This document shows, piece after piece, positions 42,707 to 53,656 of a DNA stretch of 64,000 nucleotides (the first letter of the stretch is position 1; every line of letters begins with the position of its first letter). The stretch is from Limnephilus marmoratus (taxonomy: Eukaryota > Arthropoda > Insecta > Trichoptera > Limnephilidae), in the NCBI GenBank assembly GCA_917880885.1, contig OU862915.1, positions 33,178,676 to 33,242,675 of the forward strand, in the 5' to 3' direction. The notes under the pieces were generated by a model that was not told the origin of the DNA, did not search any database, and saw nothing but the letters and a program-made list of their open reading frames with translations. The translations under genes and the position numbers were made by a program.

Positions 42707-43204
42707 GAAATTTTGGTAATTATCGGTTCGGACTGGCCACGCTTATTACGAATAATTTTTAGAAAAAAACTTTAGATTCGCCTTAATTACTATAAAAGGA
42801 AACTTTTTGGCTTTGGGGCGGCGGAAAATAATGCGGGTGAAATGCAGAATACGCCAATGTCAGGGAATTTGGGAGGAATGCAGATCCGGGCACCACTTTT
42901 TTTTGGCAGAAAACCATGTTTTCACCGCGTTTTAAGTTGAGAACTTTAACCTGGAAGGTGAAAAAAAGTGCGGAAAGCAATAAAAAAAAAATTGAATAAG
43001 TAATTAATTTTCAATTACGTTAAGAAAAATTTCACTTCGCCAACCAATACTGTTAGTCCACCTGCCATTTTGTCACTAACCTAAAAGAAAATCAGTGTTG
43101 CCAACTCTCAAAAATATTTATCCCTAAACTAAACTCAAAAACCCCTAGAAACCGACAAATTACTTGAAAAATTTAAAAATAATAATTTTAAAATTTTTAA
43201 TTAC

Positions 43205-43815
43205 TAGCGGCTACGCTAGGTTTGTGTAACATGGTTTGTGATTCAAAAGAAAGTGCCCCTTTATAACGCCTACACTCGCGTCAAGGCAAGAAAAACATCC
43301 CAGTTTTCAAGTAGTTTAGCGGCTACGCTAGGTTTGTGTAACATGGTTTGTGATAGAAAAGAAAGTGCCCCCTTCGTAGCGCCTACTCGCGTCACGGCAA
43401 AAAAACATCCCAGTTTTCAAGTAGTTTAGCGGCCACGCTAGGTTTGTGTAACATGGTTTGTGATAGAAAAGAAAGTGCCCCCTTCGTAGCGCCTACTCGC
43501 GTCACGGCAAAAAAACATCCCAGTTTTCAAGTAGTTTAGCGGCTACGCTAGGTTTGTGTAACATGGTTTGTGATAGAAAAGAAAGTGCCCCCTTCGTAGC
43601 GCCTACTCGCGTCACGGCAAAAAAACATCCCAGTTTTCAAGTAGCGGTTACGCTAGGATTGTGTAACATGGTTTGTGATAGAAAAGAAAGTGCCCCCTTC
43701 GTAGCGCCTACTCGCGTCACGGCAAAAAAACATCCCAGTTTTCAAGTAGTTTAGCGGCTACGCTAGGTTTGTGTAACATGGTTTGTGATAGAAAAGAAAG
43801 TGCCCCCTTCGTATG
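43205..43815 (-). repeat. 110-bp inner repeats, six copies (reverse of the 94-bp units)
   Basis: GGTTTGTGTAACATGGTTTG recurs at 43219, 43331, 43441, 43551, 43656 and 43766. The unit is the reverse complement of the FB1 unit with extra sequence (GATAGAAAAGAAAGTGCCCC) in place of the TATAAAGGGG end. Copies 2-4 are nearly identical. The repeated MVCDRKESAPFVAPTRVTAK-like ORF is a by-product. Confidence 0.92.
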
Positions 43816-44099
43816 TATACTAAAGCGCCGTTTACACGCACACTTCAGAACGATCGAATCCCGCGCCACTTCAGGCACTGGTTTGTCTAGCAGGATTGTG
43901 TATAATACCTATTATCTTTACTTTAAAAAACAATCTACGTTTTTAAATGGTTTGTCTAACGGGATTGTGTATGTTATCTTTATTTTAAAAAACATCCCAG
44001 GATTTGAATGGTTTGTCTCCATTCCAGTACCTACGCGCCTTATTATTTATTCCCTACAATCGTATCTAGGCTCTTGTATCTGGTATCCCTACCAACAAA

Positions 44100-44540
44100 T
44101 TAGTATCAAATGGCGGACACAGGCGGACAATATCTGTTCATGAAGTGTCATTTCATACATTCTTTAAACGGCTGTATCTCCCTCAATTTTGCCGAGCGCG
44201 CCTTAATTTCTTTTTTATTCAACTTTTCCACACTTTTCTCATCTAGAAAGTGCATTTTTATTAAATTTCCAAGTGGTGCCCGGATCTGCATTTCACCCGG
44301 GAATTTAATAAAAATGCACTTTCTAGATGAGAAAAGTGTGTAGAAACTCATTAAAAAAAGAATTAATGTGCGGAAAGCAAAATTGAGGGAGATACAGCCG
44401 ATCAAAGTTTTATAAAATTTCACTTCGCGAACTGATACTATGACAGCCCGCCCGCCATCGTTGTCACTGTTATGTTGGTATCCCGGACCTGATACAAACA
44501 AGAGCCTAGATACGATTGTAGCCGACTTCGTGGGGTAAAT
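44100..44540. repeat. Palindromic module of the 3-kb foldback element
   Basis: CGGCTGTATCTCCCTCAATTTT and CACTTTTCTCATCTAGAAAG on the left (44165-44260) are mirrored at 44310-44400. The module beyond (CTTCGCGAACTGATACTATG; TCGTATCTAGGCTCTTG) recurs inverted at 44945-45060. Confidence 0.8.
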
Positions 44541-44659
44541 TATAAGGCGCGTAATTATGAAAAACAGAATTAATAATATAATGTAAATAGGCACTGGAAT
44601 GGAGAATCCCGCCAGACAAACCATTTAAAAACGTAGGCTGTTTTTTAATGTAAAGATAA

Positions 44660-44945
44660 CATACACAAGCCCGCTAGAAAGGTTAGGTTAGGTTCGGTTA
44701 GGTTAGGTTAGGTTATGGGGGGGGGGGGGCAGATCCGGCGCTGGGTTAACATACACAAGCCCGCTAGAAAGGTTAGGTTGGGTTCGGTTAGGTTAGGTTA
44801 GGTTAGGTTAGGTTATCGGGGGGGGGGGCGGGCAGATCCGGCGCTGGGTTAACATACACCAGCCCGCTAGAAAGGTTAGGTTAGGTTCGGTTAGGTTAGG
44901 TTAGGTTAGGTTATGGGGGGGGGGGGGGGGGGGGCAGATCCGGCG
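44660..44945. repeat. Three-copy repeat with TTAGG runs and long G tracts
   Basis: Each ~90-100-bp unit reads ACACAAGCCCGCTAGAAA, then a run of GGTTAGGTTAGG with one variant GGTTCGG, then TTAT plus 9-18 G, then CAGATCCGGCGC. TTAGG parts lie at 44682-44715, 44772-44815 and 44875-44912. Confidence 0.9.
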
Positions 44946-45194
44946 ACAATCGTATCTAGGCTCTTGTTTGTACAGGTCCGGGATACCAACCTAACAGTGA
45001 CAAAAGATGGCGGGCGGGCTGTCATAGTATCGGTTCGCGAAGTGAAATTTTATAAAACTTTGATCGGCTGTATCTCCCTCAATTTTGCTTTCCGCACATT
45101 AATTCTTTTTTTAATGAGTTTCTACACACTTTTCTCATCTAGAAAGTGCATTTTTATTAAATTCCCTGACATTGGCGTATTCTGCATTCCTCCC

Positions 45195-45670
45195 AATAAT
45201 GCATTTTAATTTTCAATTGCATAAAACCAAAATTCACTTCGCGAACCGACCCAGCGAAAATCCGCGGCCGTAGCTGGTAGCTGTCACTGTTATGGACTGT
45301 AGCCGACTTCGTGGGATACCTACATGAAATACCGCAAATCACAAACCATGTTACACAAACCTAGGGTAGCCGCTAAACCACTTGAAAACTGGGATGTTTT
45401 TCTTGCGTTGACGCGTGTAGGCGTTATAAAGGGGCACATTCTTTTGTATCACAAACCATGTTACACAAACAAGCCCGCTAGACAAATTTCATAATTACGC
45501 GCCTTATCCCACGAAGTCGGCTACAGTCGTATTAGCTCTTGTTAATTTATCAAGGATACCAACATAACAGTGACAGTTACGGCCGCGGATTTTCGCTGGG
45601 TCGGTTCGCGAAGTGAATTTTGGTTTTATGCAATTGAAAATTAAAATGCATTATTTTCCGCCGCCCCAAA
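45195..45670. repeat. Inner foldback with one 94-bp unit
   Basis: The arms 45195-45320 and 45500-45670 are inverted (TTTTCAATTGCATAAAACC; ACTTCGCGAACCGACCCAG; GCCGACTTCGTGGGATA). They enclose one unit with GCGTTATAAAGGGGCACA. The same module forms the core of FB3. Confidence 0.8.
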
Positions 45671-46162
45671 GCCAAAAAGTTTCCTTTTATAGTAATTTAG
45701 GCGAATCTAAAGTTTTTTTCTAAAAATTATTCGTAATAAGCGTGGCCAGTCCGAACCGATATTTACCGAAATTTTAAATGCAGTATTTTCCATCGCCCAG
45801 AATGTAAATTGTTGTATTTTATAGTAAATACGAAGAATGAAAAGGTTTTTTCTAAAAAATATTAGGGGGAGTCTGGTCCAGCCGAGTTTTTTTTCAACAT
45901 GTTTTTTTCAAAGATAAAAAAAAATTATTAAGTTTAAAGGTACATCTGAACAAGAAAAAACATATTGAAAATTTGATTTGAATATCTGTATATTTATATA
46001 GATATATCGGCCGCAACTGAAGGGTCCGTTAAAAAGTTATAGTTTGAATGTAGAATGTGCATGAACCACAGTTAAAAAAAATTGTTGATTGCAAAAATGG
46101 CGGACACAAAATGAAAATTGATGAAAAAAATCCGCCTTAATTTTGCAATAACTTTGTCCTAC

Positions 46163-46345
46163 ATTGGAGGTTGCCCACCACTTTCCCACGGCGTTCTAAG
46201 GAAACAGATGATTTCCTTCTTCACCGTACTTGTCAGGACTCTAATTTTTTATTTATAAAAAAGTACTTTTTATTTAAAATGACTCTAGACCCCCAATGTC
46301 CGGGCATACATTGTTGGCAGGCAGTATGCGAGAGCGTACATGTTG
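46163..46345 (+). repeat. Dispersed repeat, copy 1 (partner at 51208-51380)
   Basis: Shared phrases: ACATTGGAGGTTRYCCACCAC, GCGTTCTAAGGAAACAGATG/..., CTCTAGACCCCCAATGTCC and GGCAGTATGCGAGAGCG. Copy 2 is about 70% alike by eye. ACATTGGAGG and CCYCCARTGT inside form short inverted repeats. Confidence 0.55.
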
Positions 46346-46759
46346 TTAGTTATTTATTTCACAGTATCACGTCTCATCTCCGCCACCTGATGTAGCTGAA
46401 ATAAAAGTTTGTTAATATGTAGGAAGAAAAGTTAATAGAATAATAAAAAAAATACATATTATGATGAGATTGTTTGACTTAACTTTTTACCCGCGTTGAT
46501 CTACTCCGTTTTTTCAATACCCATACGCGGTATGTATATGTCATATTTCAAGTACCACGAGGCACGAGGACACATTCACTTGATTATAGATGTTTTTTAC
46601 GAAAAAAAATTTTACTTTCGAAATATGCCTGAATATGTCAGCATCGTGATAGTTACACGAATATCCTAGCGAGCGGGAAAAAATACTGTGACATAGTAGC
46701 GCTGTTATATCGGCAGTCGAAGTTAGCGTAACAAGGGCTGATACGGGCGCGTGTGAGGC

Positions 46760-47146
46760 ATGGCTTTTGCCGTATCAACTGTTGTTACGATCGCGTGGAA
46801 AAGGTTAACCAAAGCAGCTGAGCTACAGTCATCCGGCAGTCCCATCGAGGATAAGCGGAGCCATCAGTCCAGTCGCAAGCGAGACTCGGTGTCCGCACCC
46901 CTAAGCCGGCTTCCCTGGAGGCCCTCGAAGAAAGTTTTGGGATTAAGGGCGGAAAGACCTGAAGACACTAGGGATAAAAGAAAGCATCAGGTCACCGGAG
47001 GCAGGGCGGAAGGGCACCGGTCCGCTACGGTTGGTCTTCTGGCCCGCTCATGGCGACGGGGGAGGCGCGGGCTGGTTATGCAGTGGCTACCTTGGGAGTC
47101 ATCTTCTCGGTTGTTGCACGGACATAGATCTAGTCCACCCCCTTGA
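46760..47146 (+). other. 128-codon ORF, unknown, doubtful
   Basis: A GC-richer stretch than its surroundings. The reading starts MAFAVSTVVTIAWKRLTKAA and is rich in Arg, Ser and Gly, without a known motif. It lies inside the inverted-repeat element, next to an R1-like LINE remnant on the other strand, and may be part of a LINE or a SINE-like copy. It is not supported as a gene. Confidence 0.2.
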
Positions 47147-47419
47147 TGGGGTGTAGGACAATTCAAAAATGAGATGGTAGTTCAGTTCCGGCTCCTTGAA
47201 TGATAGTCCAGACACGAAAAACTTGTTGATATATATCTTAGATTTAGAAAAAGAGTGCTAGAAAATTGCAAGTATAGTTAGGATACGCGTAAGGTTATTG
47301 ATAATATCTAGTTAAACAAAAAGGAAAAAAAAAAACAAAGTACTAAAACAAGTAATAGACAAATTTTAGATGTTAAAGAGATTGTTGAAGATGGTACCTA
47401 AGAAAACATGATATATATT

Positions 47420-49100
47420 AATACAAAACATGATACATGAGTTAACAGTTTCAGTGTGAAATAAGAAAATGTAGTGCGTAATATCCGGGCAGTAGTAGTA
47501 CTATAAATATTGTAAAAGGGTGACCGTGGATGCCAGGAGCAATTACACCTGGATCCTAAACACATAATGAAGTTAAATTTAATCATCGACTCAAGTTCAG
47601 GCCATCTCTCAACCCAAATCCTTGTAAATTTCCTCAGGCATTCGAGATTCTCCTTGTTCGACACGAGATCCGCATTTCATGCTGGCTCGTAGTTACTTTC
47701 AGACCTTCCAACATTTCGTCCCTTGCGTCTGTCAAAATCTCACAGTGCCACAGAATGTGTTTCGGCTGTTTGAATTGTGTCACCACATGCACAGTTTGGA
47801 TGGGGAGACAGGGTCAGGCTGTGCAGTCTTCCCCTGAATTCACCATCCTGAAAGTATTTGTGTTAAGGGCCCGCAACCCGGATTTGTACATATTTCCCTT
47901 AAACATGGTAAGTTTTAAAGCTCTTAAAAAAATATATGTTATTCTTGAAGATAATATCTAGACTTTGCCTTCGCCCAAACGCAAATTATATAAAATTCCT
48001 TCGATAGAAAAAAATCGCAAAGTATGCTCCAAAAATTATTATTAACACGTTTGTTTCAGTTATTTTACAAGTTATATGTATGAAAAAATTCACAGTGTTT
48101 CTTTAAATGCTGTTTGAGATAGTGCCCGCGAGATTTTTGCTGTATTTTAAACGAGTCGTGTTTTATTAAACATTTTCGCAATTTTCGCATCGATTTTGTG
48201 TCGCCGTAAATGTTAGCGCTCTCCTCTAACATTCGTAATTTCGTATCTCTCCATCTTCTTCTTTTCGGGCTCGGTCGCAGAGCCTTAAGTGATGATCCAA
48301 TTTGATGAACACCCCTTCCATTCTGGCTTTAACTGACGGGAAGAAGGAGAAAGTCCATCTGCCCGTATTCGATCTAACCCAACGTTTTTGCCATTCATTA
48401 AGAGTGAGTTCACGCATCTCTTTCAGCAGTCGAGGGAGAGGTACTGCCCCACCTGGTGTTAGTTCAACTCCAAGATGGGCGGCTGACCTTCCTCTAATTA
48501 GTTTTTTCTTAGTTAACACTTCTCTTACTTCTAGATCAATGGGCAAAATACCGGCCAGAACCAGCAATGCGTCCGAAGCTACAGTCCTGTATGCGCCCGA
48601 GAGCGCCAGCAGGGGAGTTCGCTGGCCCCACTTAAGTGCCAAGTGGATCAGTATGTTGTCTAGGTGATGCTCCCATACAAAGGCTGTGTACGTGACTTGT
48701 GCCACATATGCTCCCCTATACAGTAGGCGAAGTGCCGGAGAGCGTAATCCCCACTCCACAGTTGAGATTCTTCTCAGTTTCATGAACAAGGCCTGAGCCC
48801 TGCTGGATACACTCTTGACATGCGCCAGGAAAGATGAAGAGCGATCCAAGATAACGCCTAGGTATCTTGCATTTTCCACAAATCGGATGTTGGAGTCTCC
48901 CATTTTTATAGTAGGATTTCTTCCTCTGTCGAGAAAGCCCTTCATAAGGAGACCATGGTCTTTTGGGGAGCGAAATTCAGCCTGTTTCTCTTACCCCACT
49001 CAAGGATTACTCTCAGACCTTCTTCAGCTTTACTTTCAACTTCTCTCCTGCTGTTCCCCGAGACCAGTAATAATTTGTCATCAGCAATAGTAGTCGACCT
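47420..49100 (-). pseudogene. R1-like LINE ORF2 remnant, minus strand
   Basis: On the minus strand, 49095-48950 reads IADDKLLLVSGNSRREVES, then AEEGLRVILEWGKRNRLNF: the ADD region of reverse transcriptase. 48945-48226 (239 codons, another frame) gives ENARYLGVILDRSSSFLAHV, LRLLYRGAYVAQVTY and LLALSGAYRTVASDALLVL, the RT thumb and following domain typical of the R1/LOA group. 47790-47640 gives PKHILWHCEILTDARDEM, the C-terminal HC..C-type zinc part. Frame changes near 48945 and 48225 and missing fingers, endonuclease and Gag show it is dead. Confidence 0.8.
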
Positions 49101-49426
49101 ACAATAATATTTTTTCATAAGACGAGGTTCATCTGCATATACTTTGAATGAAGTGAATCAGTTAAAAAATTGGTGAGCTACTATTCCAGCCAATGTGAAA
49201 AAATAGTTTTGAGAAAGACGTGTTTAAAGTTATCGCCTGTAACAAGGCCGCTCCGCCGATCTCCGTTCTATCTGCTTGGCGCGCACTCTCCTAACTATAT
49301 TTCAAGGTCGAATTTAATGCTATAACTTTGGGTATGTATTCTCCACATGTGAAGGACGATTTTTAGGCCACAAAAAAAGTTTTTTTTTTTTGGATCGGCT
49401 GGACCAGACTCCTCCCCCCGCCCCTA

Positions 49427-50097
49427 AGCAAAAATGATTTCATTAATATAAAAGTAAGAAAATAATAACCACTAATCTATTATGAGAATTTTTGTGTAAC
49501 ACTAACCCTAGAGTGGCCGCGCGGCATATGTAAGTAATCTACCATCGCATAAATTAGGATTTCTAAAAATCTATCATTGGCGAAACCTTGGATTCAAATG
49601 TATTTGAAATACATTAATTCAAATAATTTGGATGCGATTTTAAATTTTTTGTATAAAGAAACTGTACCAAGGAAAAAGTCAGAATAGTTTCCTCCATTCT
49701 TGTTCTTAAGGTAATTTCCAAATTTTTTTCCAAAAAACCCTGGCCCTTGACAGGTTAACCTCCCCTTTAGTGATTTTTAAAAAATAAAACTGTACCCCCA
49801 AGTGAGTTTTTTCTATAATTTGAATGTTAATTTTTTTAAATACAAAATCGCGGAATTTGAAAAAACAATATATTCCTACTTAGAACGAGCTCAAAAAAAT
49901 CTATGTAAAAGAAAAAAAACTTTCAGAAATGGCCAACCATCAGTCATCAGAACAGATTTTTATTTTCTTATAAAAAATTAAATTCAATTACCACAATTCG
50001 AATTACAACCTGGTGAATGTGTTGTAAACTTTTTATTATTTTCACAGATCCAATAATAACTCAAATCATTTGAAGGTAAATATTTATCTATCCTACA
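49427..50097. other. No gene seen
   Basis: AT-rich sequence with A/T homopolymers and no supported feature. Confidence 0.45.
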
Positions 50098-50314
50098 CTC
50101 CAGGCACAGATTATGTAAATTGCAATTCATTTTAACATAATTACCACAAGAAACAACTATTTAAATCGGGGGACAGGAACAATGCAGGTTCTTAGTTTGG
50201 GTTACTTTGAATGAAAATAGAACTTTAATGTAACCATCTCTCTTGAAGTAATTAGTTGTTTCATGTGGTAATTAAGTTGAAATGAACTGTAACTTTCATA
50301 ATCTGTGCCTATTA
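50098..50314. mobile_element. Inverted-repeat MITE, ~217 bp
   Basis: AGGCACAGATTATGTAAATT at the left mirrors AACTTTCATAATCTGTGCCT at the right. The arms extend about 60 bp through ATAATTACCACAAGAAACAAC with scattered differences. No clear target duplication. Confidence 0.7.
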
Positions 50315-50454
50315 ATTATGTGTGACAGTTTTAATGAGAGACCACCATTCAGAATTAATACATTGCTTGAAATGGCTTTATCCGTGTTTGCTGAGCAGAC
50401 CAGCCGAGCGATTCTATGTCTTTTGTGGGATCGAGAACTCCTGATGGACGACAT

Positions 50455-50633
50455 CTGCTGTCAGATTTGTATGATTTTCTATAGCTGTTATTTGCTTTTT
50501 CTATGGGTATCAAGCCGGTTGATTTAAAACGATCTAAAATATGTGACAGCTCACTGTTGAAATCTGACATCGGCCCATAGAAAATAGAAAAAGCAAATAA
50601 CAGCTATAGAAAATCACGCAAATCTGACAGCAG
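50455..50633. mobile_element. Inverted-repeat element, 179 bp
   Basis: CTGCTGTCAGATTTGTATGA at the left and its near-complement ending AATCTGACAGCAG at the right, with CTATAGCTGTTATTTGC mirrored inside. The arms are about 57 bp. It lies about 100 bp upstream of the host gene's first coding exon, so it could affect its promoter or 5' leader. Confidence 0.75.
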
Positions 50634-50751
50634 ATCTCAACCTCGTATTTGGAATTCTCACTGGCTTCAGTTGGGAGCAGTTGGGACTCTTGAGTTTTTC
50701 TCTTTCTTCTCTTCTAATTTAATATTTTCTTTCAGTTACTAATATTTGAGG

Positions 50752-50888
50752 ATGCAGAATATCAGGAATATGTTAAAGGAATGCCTTTCTATAGAAAAAC
50801 CTTCAGAGGATCCAACAATTTCGCTATATAATGAACTTGATGCCAACAGTCATAAATTTCCTATAAAATTCCCATTGGAATCCGTAAG
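50752..50888 (+). CDS. Host gene, exon 1 (start codon)
   Basis: First of ten coding exons of one plus-strand gene (50752-62818). ATG at 50752 opens MQNIRNMLKECLSIEK..., preceded by TTTTCTTTCAG at 50725-50735, so the leader is probably spliced. The exon runs to 50888, where AAG|GTTAAC gives phase 2, the only phase in which exon 2 is open. The alternative CC|GTAAGG at 50884 leaves exon 2 out of frame. The gene would encode roughly 470 residues up to the last exon seen. Conserved-looking blocks come late: FINNGCRTNRG, GLIGTRLKKKNVME, AYLHVVGIGLGVWREF, YAWNGNSQPGN. They recall an uncharacterised family found in insects and bacteria (possibly the Pfam DUF4804 type, from memory); no enzymatic role is claimed. 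There is no signal peptide or membrane segment at the N-terminus. Confidence 0.6.
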
Positions 50889-51207
50889 GTTAACATATAA
50901 TTAAGAAAATTAGATTATTGAATAAATAAAAATTCCTTAAATTTAAAAAAAAATCACGGTGTCTCATCATTCTAACACACTTGATGACAAATCTAAGGAC
51001 ATTCTGCGTTATTTTGAATTTTCCTCATTTGAATGGTCCGTGTTGAATGCTGAACCCTTGCCCGTTTCCAATTTTCTTCAAATTGTAATCGATTTTCAAG
51101 CAAACTGGACAGCTGTCATACTTGTCTGATGATCGAAATTAGAACTCTCGATTCTTTTCAGCTTTTGACCTAATGATTGACTGTTAAGCAAAATGGGCAT
51201 TGTAAGA

Positions 51208-51380
51208 GACATTGGAGGTTATCCACCACTTACCCGCCCTGGTATAAGTAATAGATGGTTACTCCTTCAAGGCTCTTGCAAGATTCTAATTTTTTTTGTT
51301 AAACGAAGCTACATTTATTTATTTTGAACGAATCTAGACCTCCAGTGTCCCTGCATCCGTTGTTAGTAAGCAGTATGCAA
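51208..51380 (+). repeat. Dispersed repeat, copy 2 (in intron 1)
   Basis: Partner of 46163-46345 (ACATTGGAGGTTATCCACCA; CTAGACCTCCAGTGTCC; AAGCAGTATGCAAGTGC). The rest of intron 1 (50889-52271) shows no gene or clear element. Confidence 0.55.
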
Positions 51381-52271
51381 GTGCTTAACAGAAAAACAAA
51401 ATGCAAAAAAGGTTAATAAGACAAATTTGAATTAAACAGGGCAAAATAAAAACTCATCATGAGGCTCCATGAGGCGGCATTGTATCGTTTAAAAACCTGC
51501 AAGCACTTGTATAAAATAGAGAACATGAAAATTACAATAAATTTCAAATCAATTGGCAAGTACCAACAATAAATGCATTGTAAGGGACAGATGGAGCCTG
51601 CACAAATACTATCAAGGACACCGGCACACATTGACGTCTTGATCCCTGAATCCAAGTCAATAAAAACTTTGAAGGAGTGTTAGGAATATAGTCAATGAAC
51701 AATGTATTACTCTTCCCGAGTACCATCGGATGAGGAATGACTCCTTGTACCAATAAATTTTCTATTTATTGAGAAAAATTGTTCATTGAATTTCCCACAA
51801 GGGTTGAACAGGGGTAATTGTTTTAATACGGGTGGTCATCCTTCTCACCTTACAGAGCTGAACTAAGGACATTATTCTTAAATGCCTGATAAGGCCAAAA
51901 ATTAATTGCATCAGTCTCACATTTGAGGATGCATGATATTACAATATTATAGTATCATATATACAGTACACAGATGTGATAAGGATTTTATCAAAGAATT
52001 TTAACATCATTGTAAAATGTGAGAACTTGTTGACTCTTTTAATGACACAAAAAATATTTGACTCATCACATCCGATATAGGCATTCTTTTACATTTATCA
52101 GCTGATCACAATTAGATCAAAAGCTGAAACAGGTCGAGAATCGCAGTTCAATAGCCCAAAATCAAAATAGCGCTTATAGTTTTAGGGCACCTAATTAATT
52201 ATTATTCTTTATAATATTTTATTCTGTTTTATTTTATGTAATTTTGTAAAATATCTATTTTTTTATATCAG

Positions 52272-52400
52272 GTGCCATACATTGGTGAAAGGTGACCCTG
52301 AATGCCCTAAGTCAATTCTGGAGGAAAATATTCAGTCTACATATCCCCTCATACATGAGAAAGTACTGATTCTCATATGCAAATTCCTTCTTTATAAAAG
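52272..52400 (+). CDS. Host gene, exon 2
   Basis: Acceptor TTTTTATATCAG before 52272, donor AAAAG|GTAAGG after 52400. The frame reads CHTLVKGDPECPKSILEEN, then QSTYPLIHEKVLILICKFLL, and ends in phase 2. A 159-bp MITE starts at 52405, and its TAA target duplication overlaps the donor GTAA. The exon is hydrophobic near its end but too short to call a membrane segment. Confidence 0.65.
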
Positions 52401-52404
52401 GTAA

Positions 52405-52563
52405 GGGAACGTACCCATACTACGTGACACGTTTAGGGGGGGGGGTCTTCAAAATGTCACGCTTGGTACAAATGAGCGGCGGGTTGCTTAGGTTTTGGTC
52501 ACCGGGGGGGGCGGGGGGGTTAAAAATTGCATAAAGTTGGTCATGTAGTATGGGTACGTTCCC
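52405..52563. mobile_element. G-tract MITE copy 2, at the exon 2 splice donor
   Basis: GGGAACGTACCCATACTACG at the left mirrors the right end TAGTATGGGTACGTTCCC. TAA is duplicated at 52402-52404 and 52564-52566. G runs lie inside both ends (52436-52447; 52504-52519). At 159 bp it is the clean form of the 26590-26990 family. A 3-bp TAA target hints at PIF/Harbinger mobilisation. Confidence 0.88.
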
Positions 52564-52845
52564 TAAATTGTCTAATTAAAAATATTATAATATAAATAAT
52601 TTTTCACCTGATCTTTGTCCAGACCTAATATGATTTGTGCAATTTATTTATTTGGAGTTAGTAAAGTTGTAAGTCTGATAAATGTAAAATCCATAGATAA
52701 TAGAAACAGAAAGATAAGGCATGGAGGCATGTCGACACAGCTGACTGTCACCAAGCTACAACCAAACTGTACGGACTATCAAAGCAGCGGAGAATGGGCA
52801 TTTTGGGAGGCTACCACTGCCACGGGGTCGTTTATTGGGTGACCA

Positions 52846-53165
52846 ACACCCCTGGCTTAGGTCACCCCTTGTGATTCGCTACGTTTTGTGACTTTGCAGG
52901 GGTATCCGGGTTCATTGGGTGAGGTTTGTCTAGGTCTTGGCGGGGAATGCATTTGTCCACCTTCTGCGTGGCGGGCTGCGTCGGGAGAGACTGGTTGAGG
53001 GAGACCTAACCTAAACCTCTTCAGCCGAACTCTCTCGACCCATCACCTTGCACCGCATAGGAGAGATGGATTCATAAGTCCATCACTCCAGGACACATTG
53101 ACCACCCGATTCCTACCCACCCCTCAAACCTTTTCCTTTATCACAGAACTTTATCTCCTTCTTTT
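52846..53165 (-). repeat. Dispersed repeat family, copy 2 (intron 2)
   Basis: On the minus strand it contains AAGGTTTGAGGGGTGGGTAG, TGATGGACTTATGAATCCAT and GCCCGCCACGCAGAAGGTGG, matching 8142-8410. It is probably a short non-autonomous retroelement. Confidence 0.5.
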
Positions 53166-53207
53166 TCCTAAAAAGCTAATGTAAATTTTTTTTTTCATAT
53201 CCAATAG

Positions 53208-53276
53208 AAGTTGTGCATTTGGTGTGCAGGTGAAAACAAAAGATGCGATATGCAGTAGTATGGATGAACAATGTTT
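53208..53276 (+). CDS. Host gene, exon 3 (boundaries uncertain)
   Basis: Acceptor CATATCCAATAG before 53208. The frame continues R-SCAFGVQVKTKDAICSS. Two ends are possible: CAG|GTGAAA at 53229 (good donor, phase 0, not compatible with exon 4) or TT|GTGTCA at 53276 (weaker donor, phase 2, compatible). The phase-compatible end is given here. This is the only junction in the gene I could not settle. Confidence 0.35.
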
Positions 53277-53518
53277 GTGTCATTTTTGTATGCGCCGTTT
53301 CATACTGATAATTATTCACAAGCAAATACCAAATACTAACTTTGAACTTCTGAGAAATACTTTGTTCTATTATCGTTGCTTATGGCATTGTTTCAGCCCT
53401 CAAAGATATTATCAAACTGAGGTTCGGCCACTTACATTTGACTTATTTATATGCAATTTTGGTACCTACTTCTGTTTTCTGATAAACATATTATTTTATT
53501 CGGAGGTCTTTTTTCCAG

Positions 53519-53656
53519 GAAACATGGATCACACAAGGAAAAAGAGTTATACAGAAACATGAGAATCAAGGGGTTTGTTGACAGATTGCTTTTAAAGAGG
53601 TCTGTTGTGTTTTTCGGCAGACAAGACAAATATGTTCTGCTCACAGGAGAAACAGG
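53519..53656 (+). CDS. Host gene, exon 4
   Basis: Acceptor CTTTTTTCCAG before 53519, donor ACAGG|GTAAAA after 53656, phase 2 in and phase 2 out. The frame reads KHGSHKEKELYRNMRIKGF, then RSVVFFGRQDKYVLLTGETG. The long overlapping ORF 53224-53562 is in another frame and runs through the intron. Confidence 0.65.

Larger units (their letters stand above)
42707..45775. mobile_element. 3-kb foldback element with exact 8-bp TSD
   Basis: The body 42715-45767 begins GGTAATTATCGGTTCGGACT and ends AGTCCGAACCGATATTTACC. GAAATTTT is duplicated at 42707-42714 and 45768-45775. The terminal arms are ~115 bp. Inside lie six 110-bp units, second-type units, palindromic modules (44160-44400 and its inverse at 44945-45160), G-run/TTAGG repeats and a complete inner foldback (45195-45670). 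Confidence 0.85.
45865..49424. mobile_element. TA-flanked inverted-repeat element, 3.56 kb
   Basis: GGGGGAGTCTGGTCCAGCCG at the left mirrors CGGCTGGACCAGACTCCTCC at the right; the right end has extra CCCCCCGCCCC. TA lies at 45863-45864 and 49425-49426. No transposase was identified. A LINE remnant and a repeat shared with 51208-51380 fill much of it. Confidence 0.7.

Noticed and set aside
43238..43815. Repeat protein with MVCDRKESAPFVAPT-like units
   Set aside because: The units are the 110-bp inner repeats of a foldback element and drift between frames; the same DNA elsewhere is on the opposite strand and not open.
53224..53562. 112-codon ORF as a separate gene
   Set aside because: It starts inside host exon 3 and runs through the intron into exon 4 in the wrong frame.
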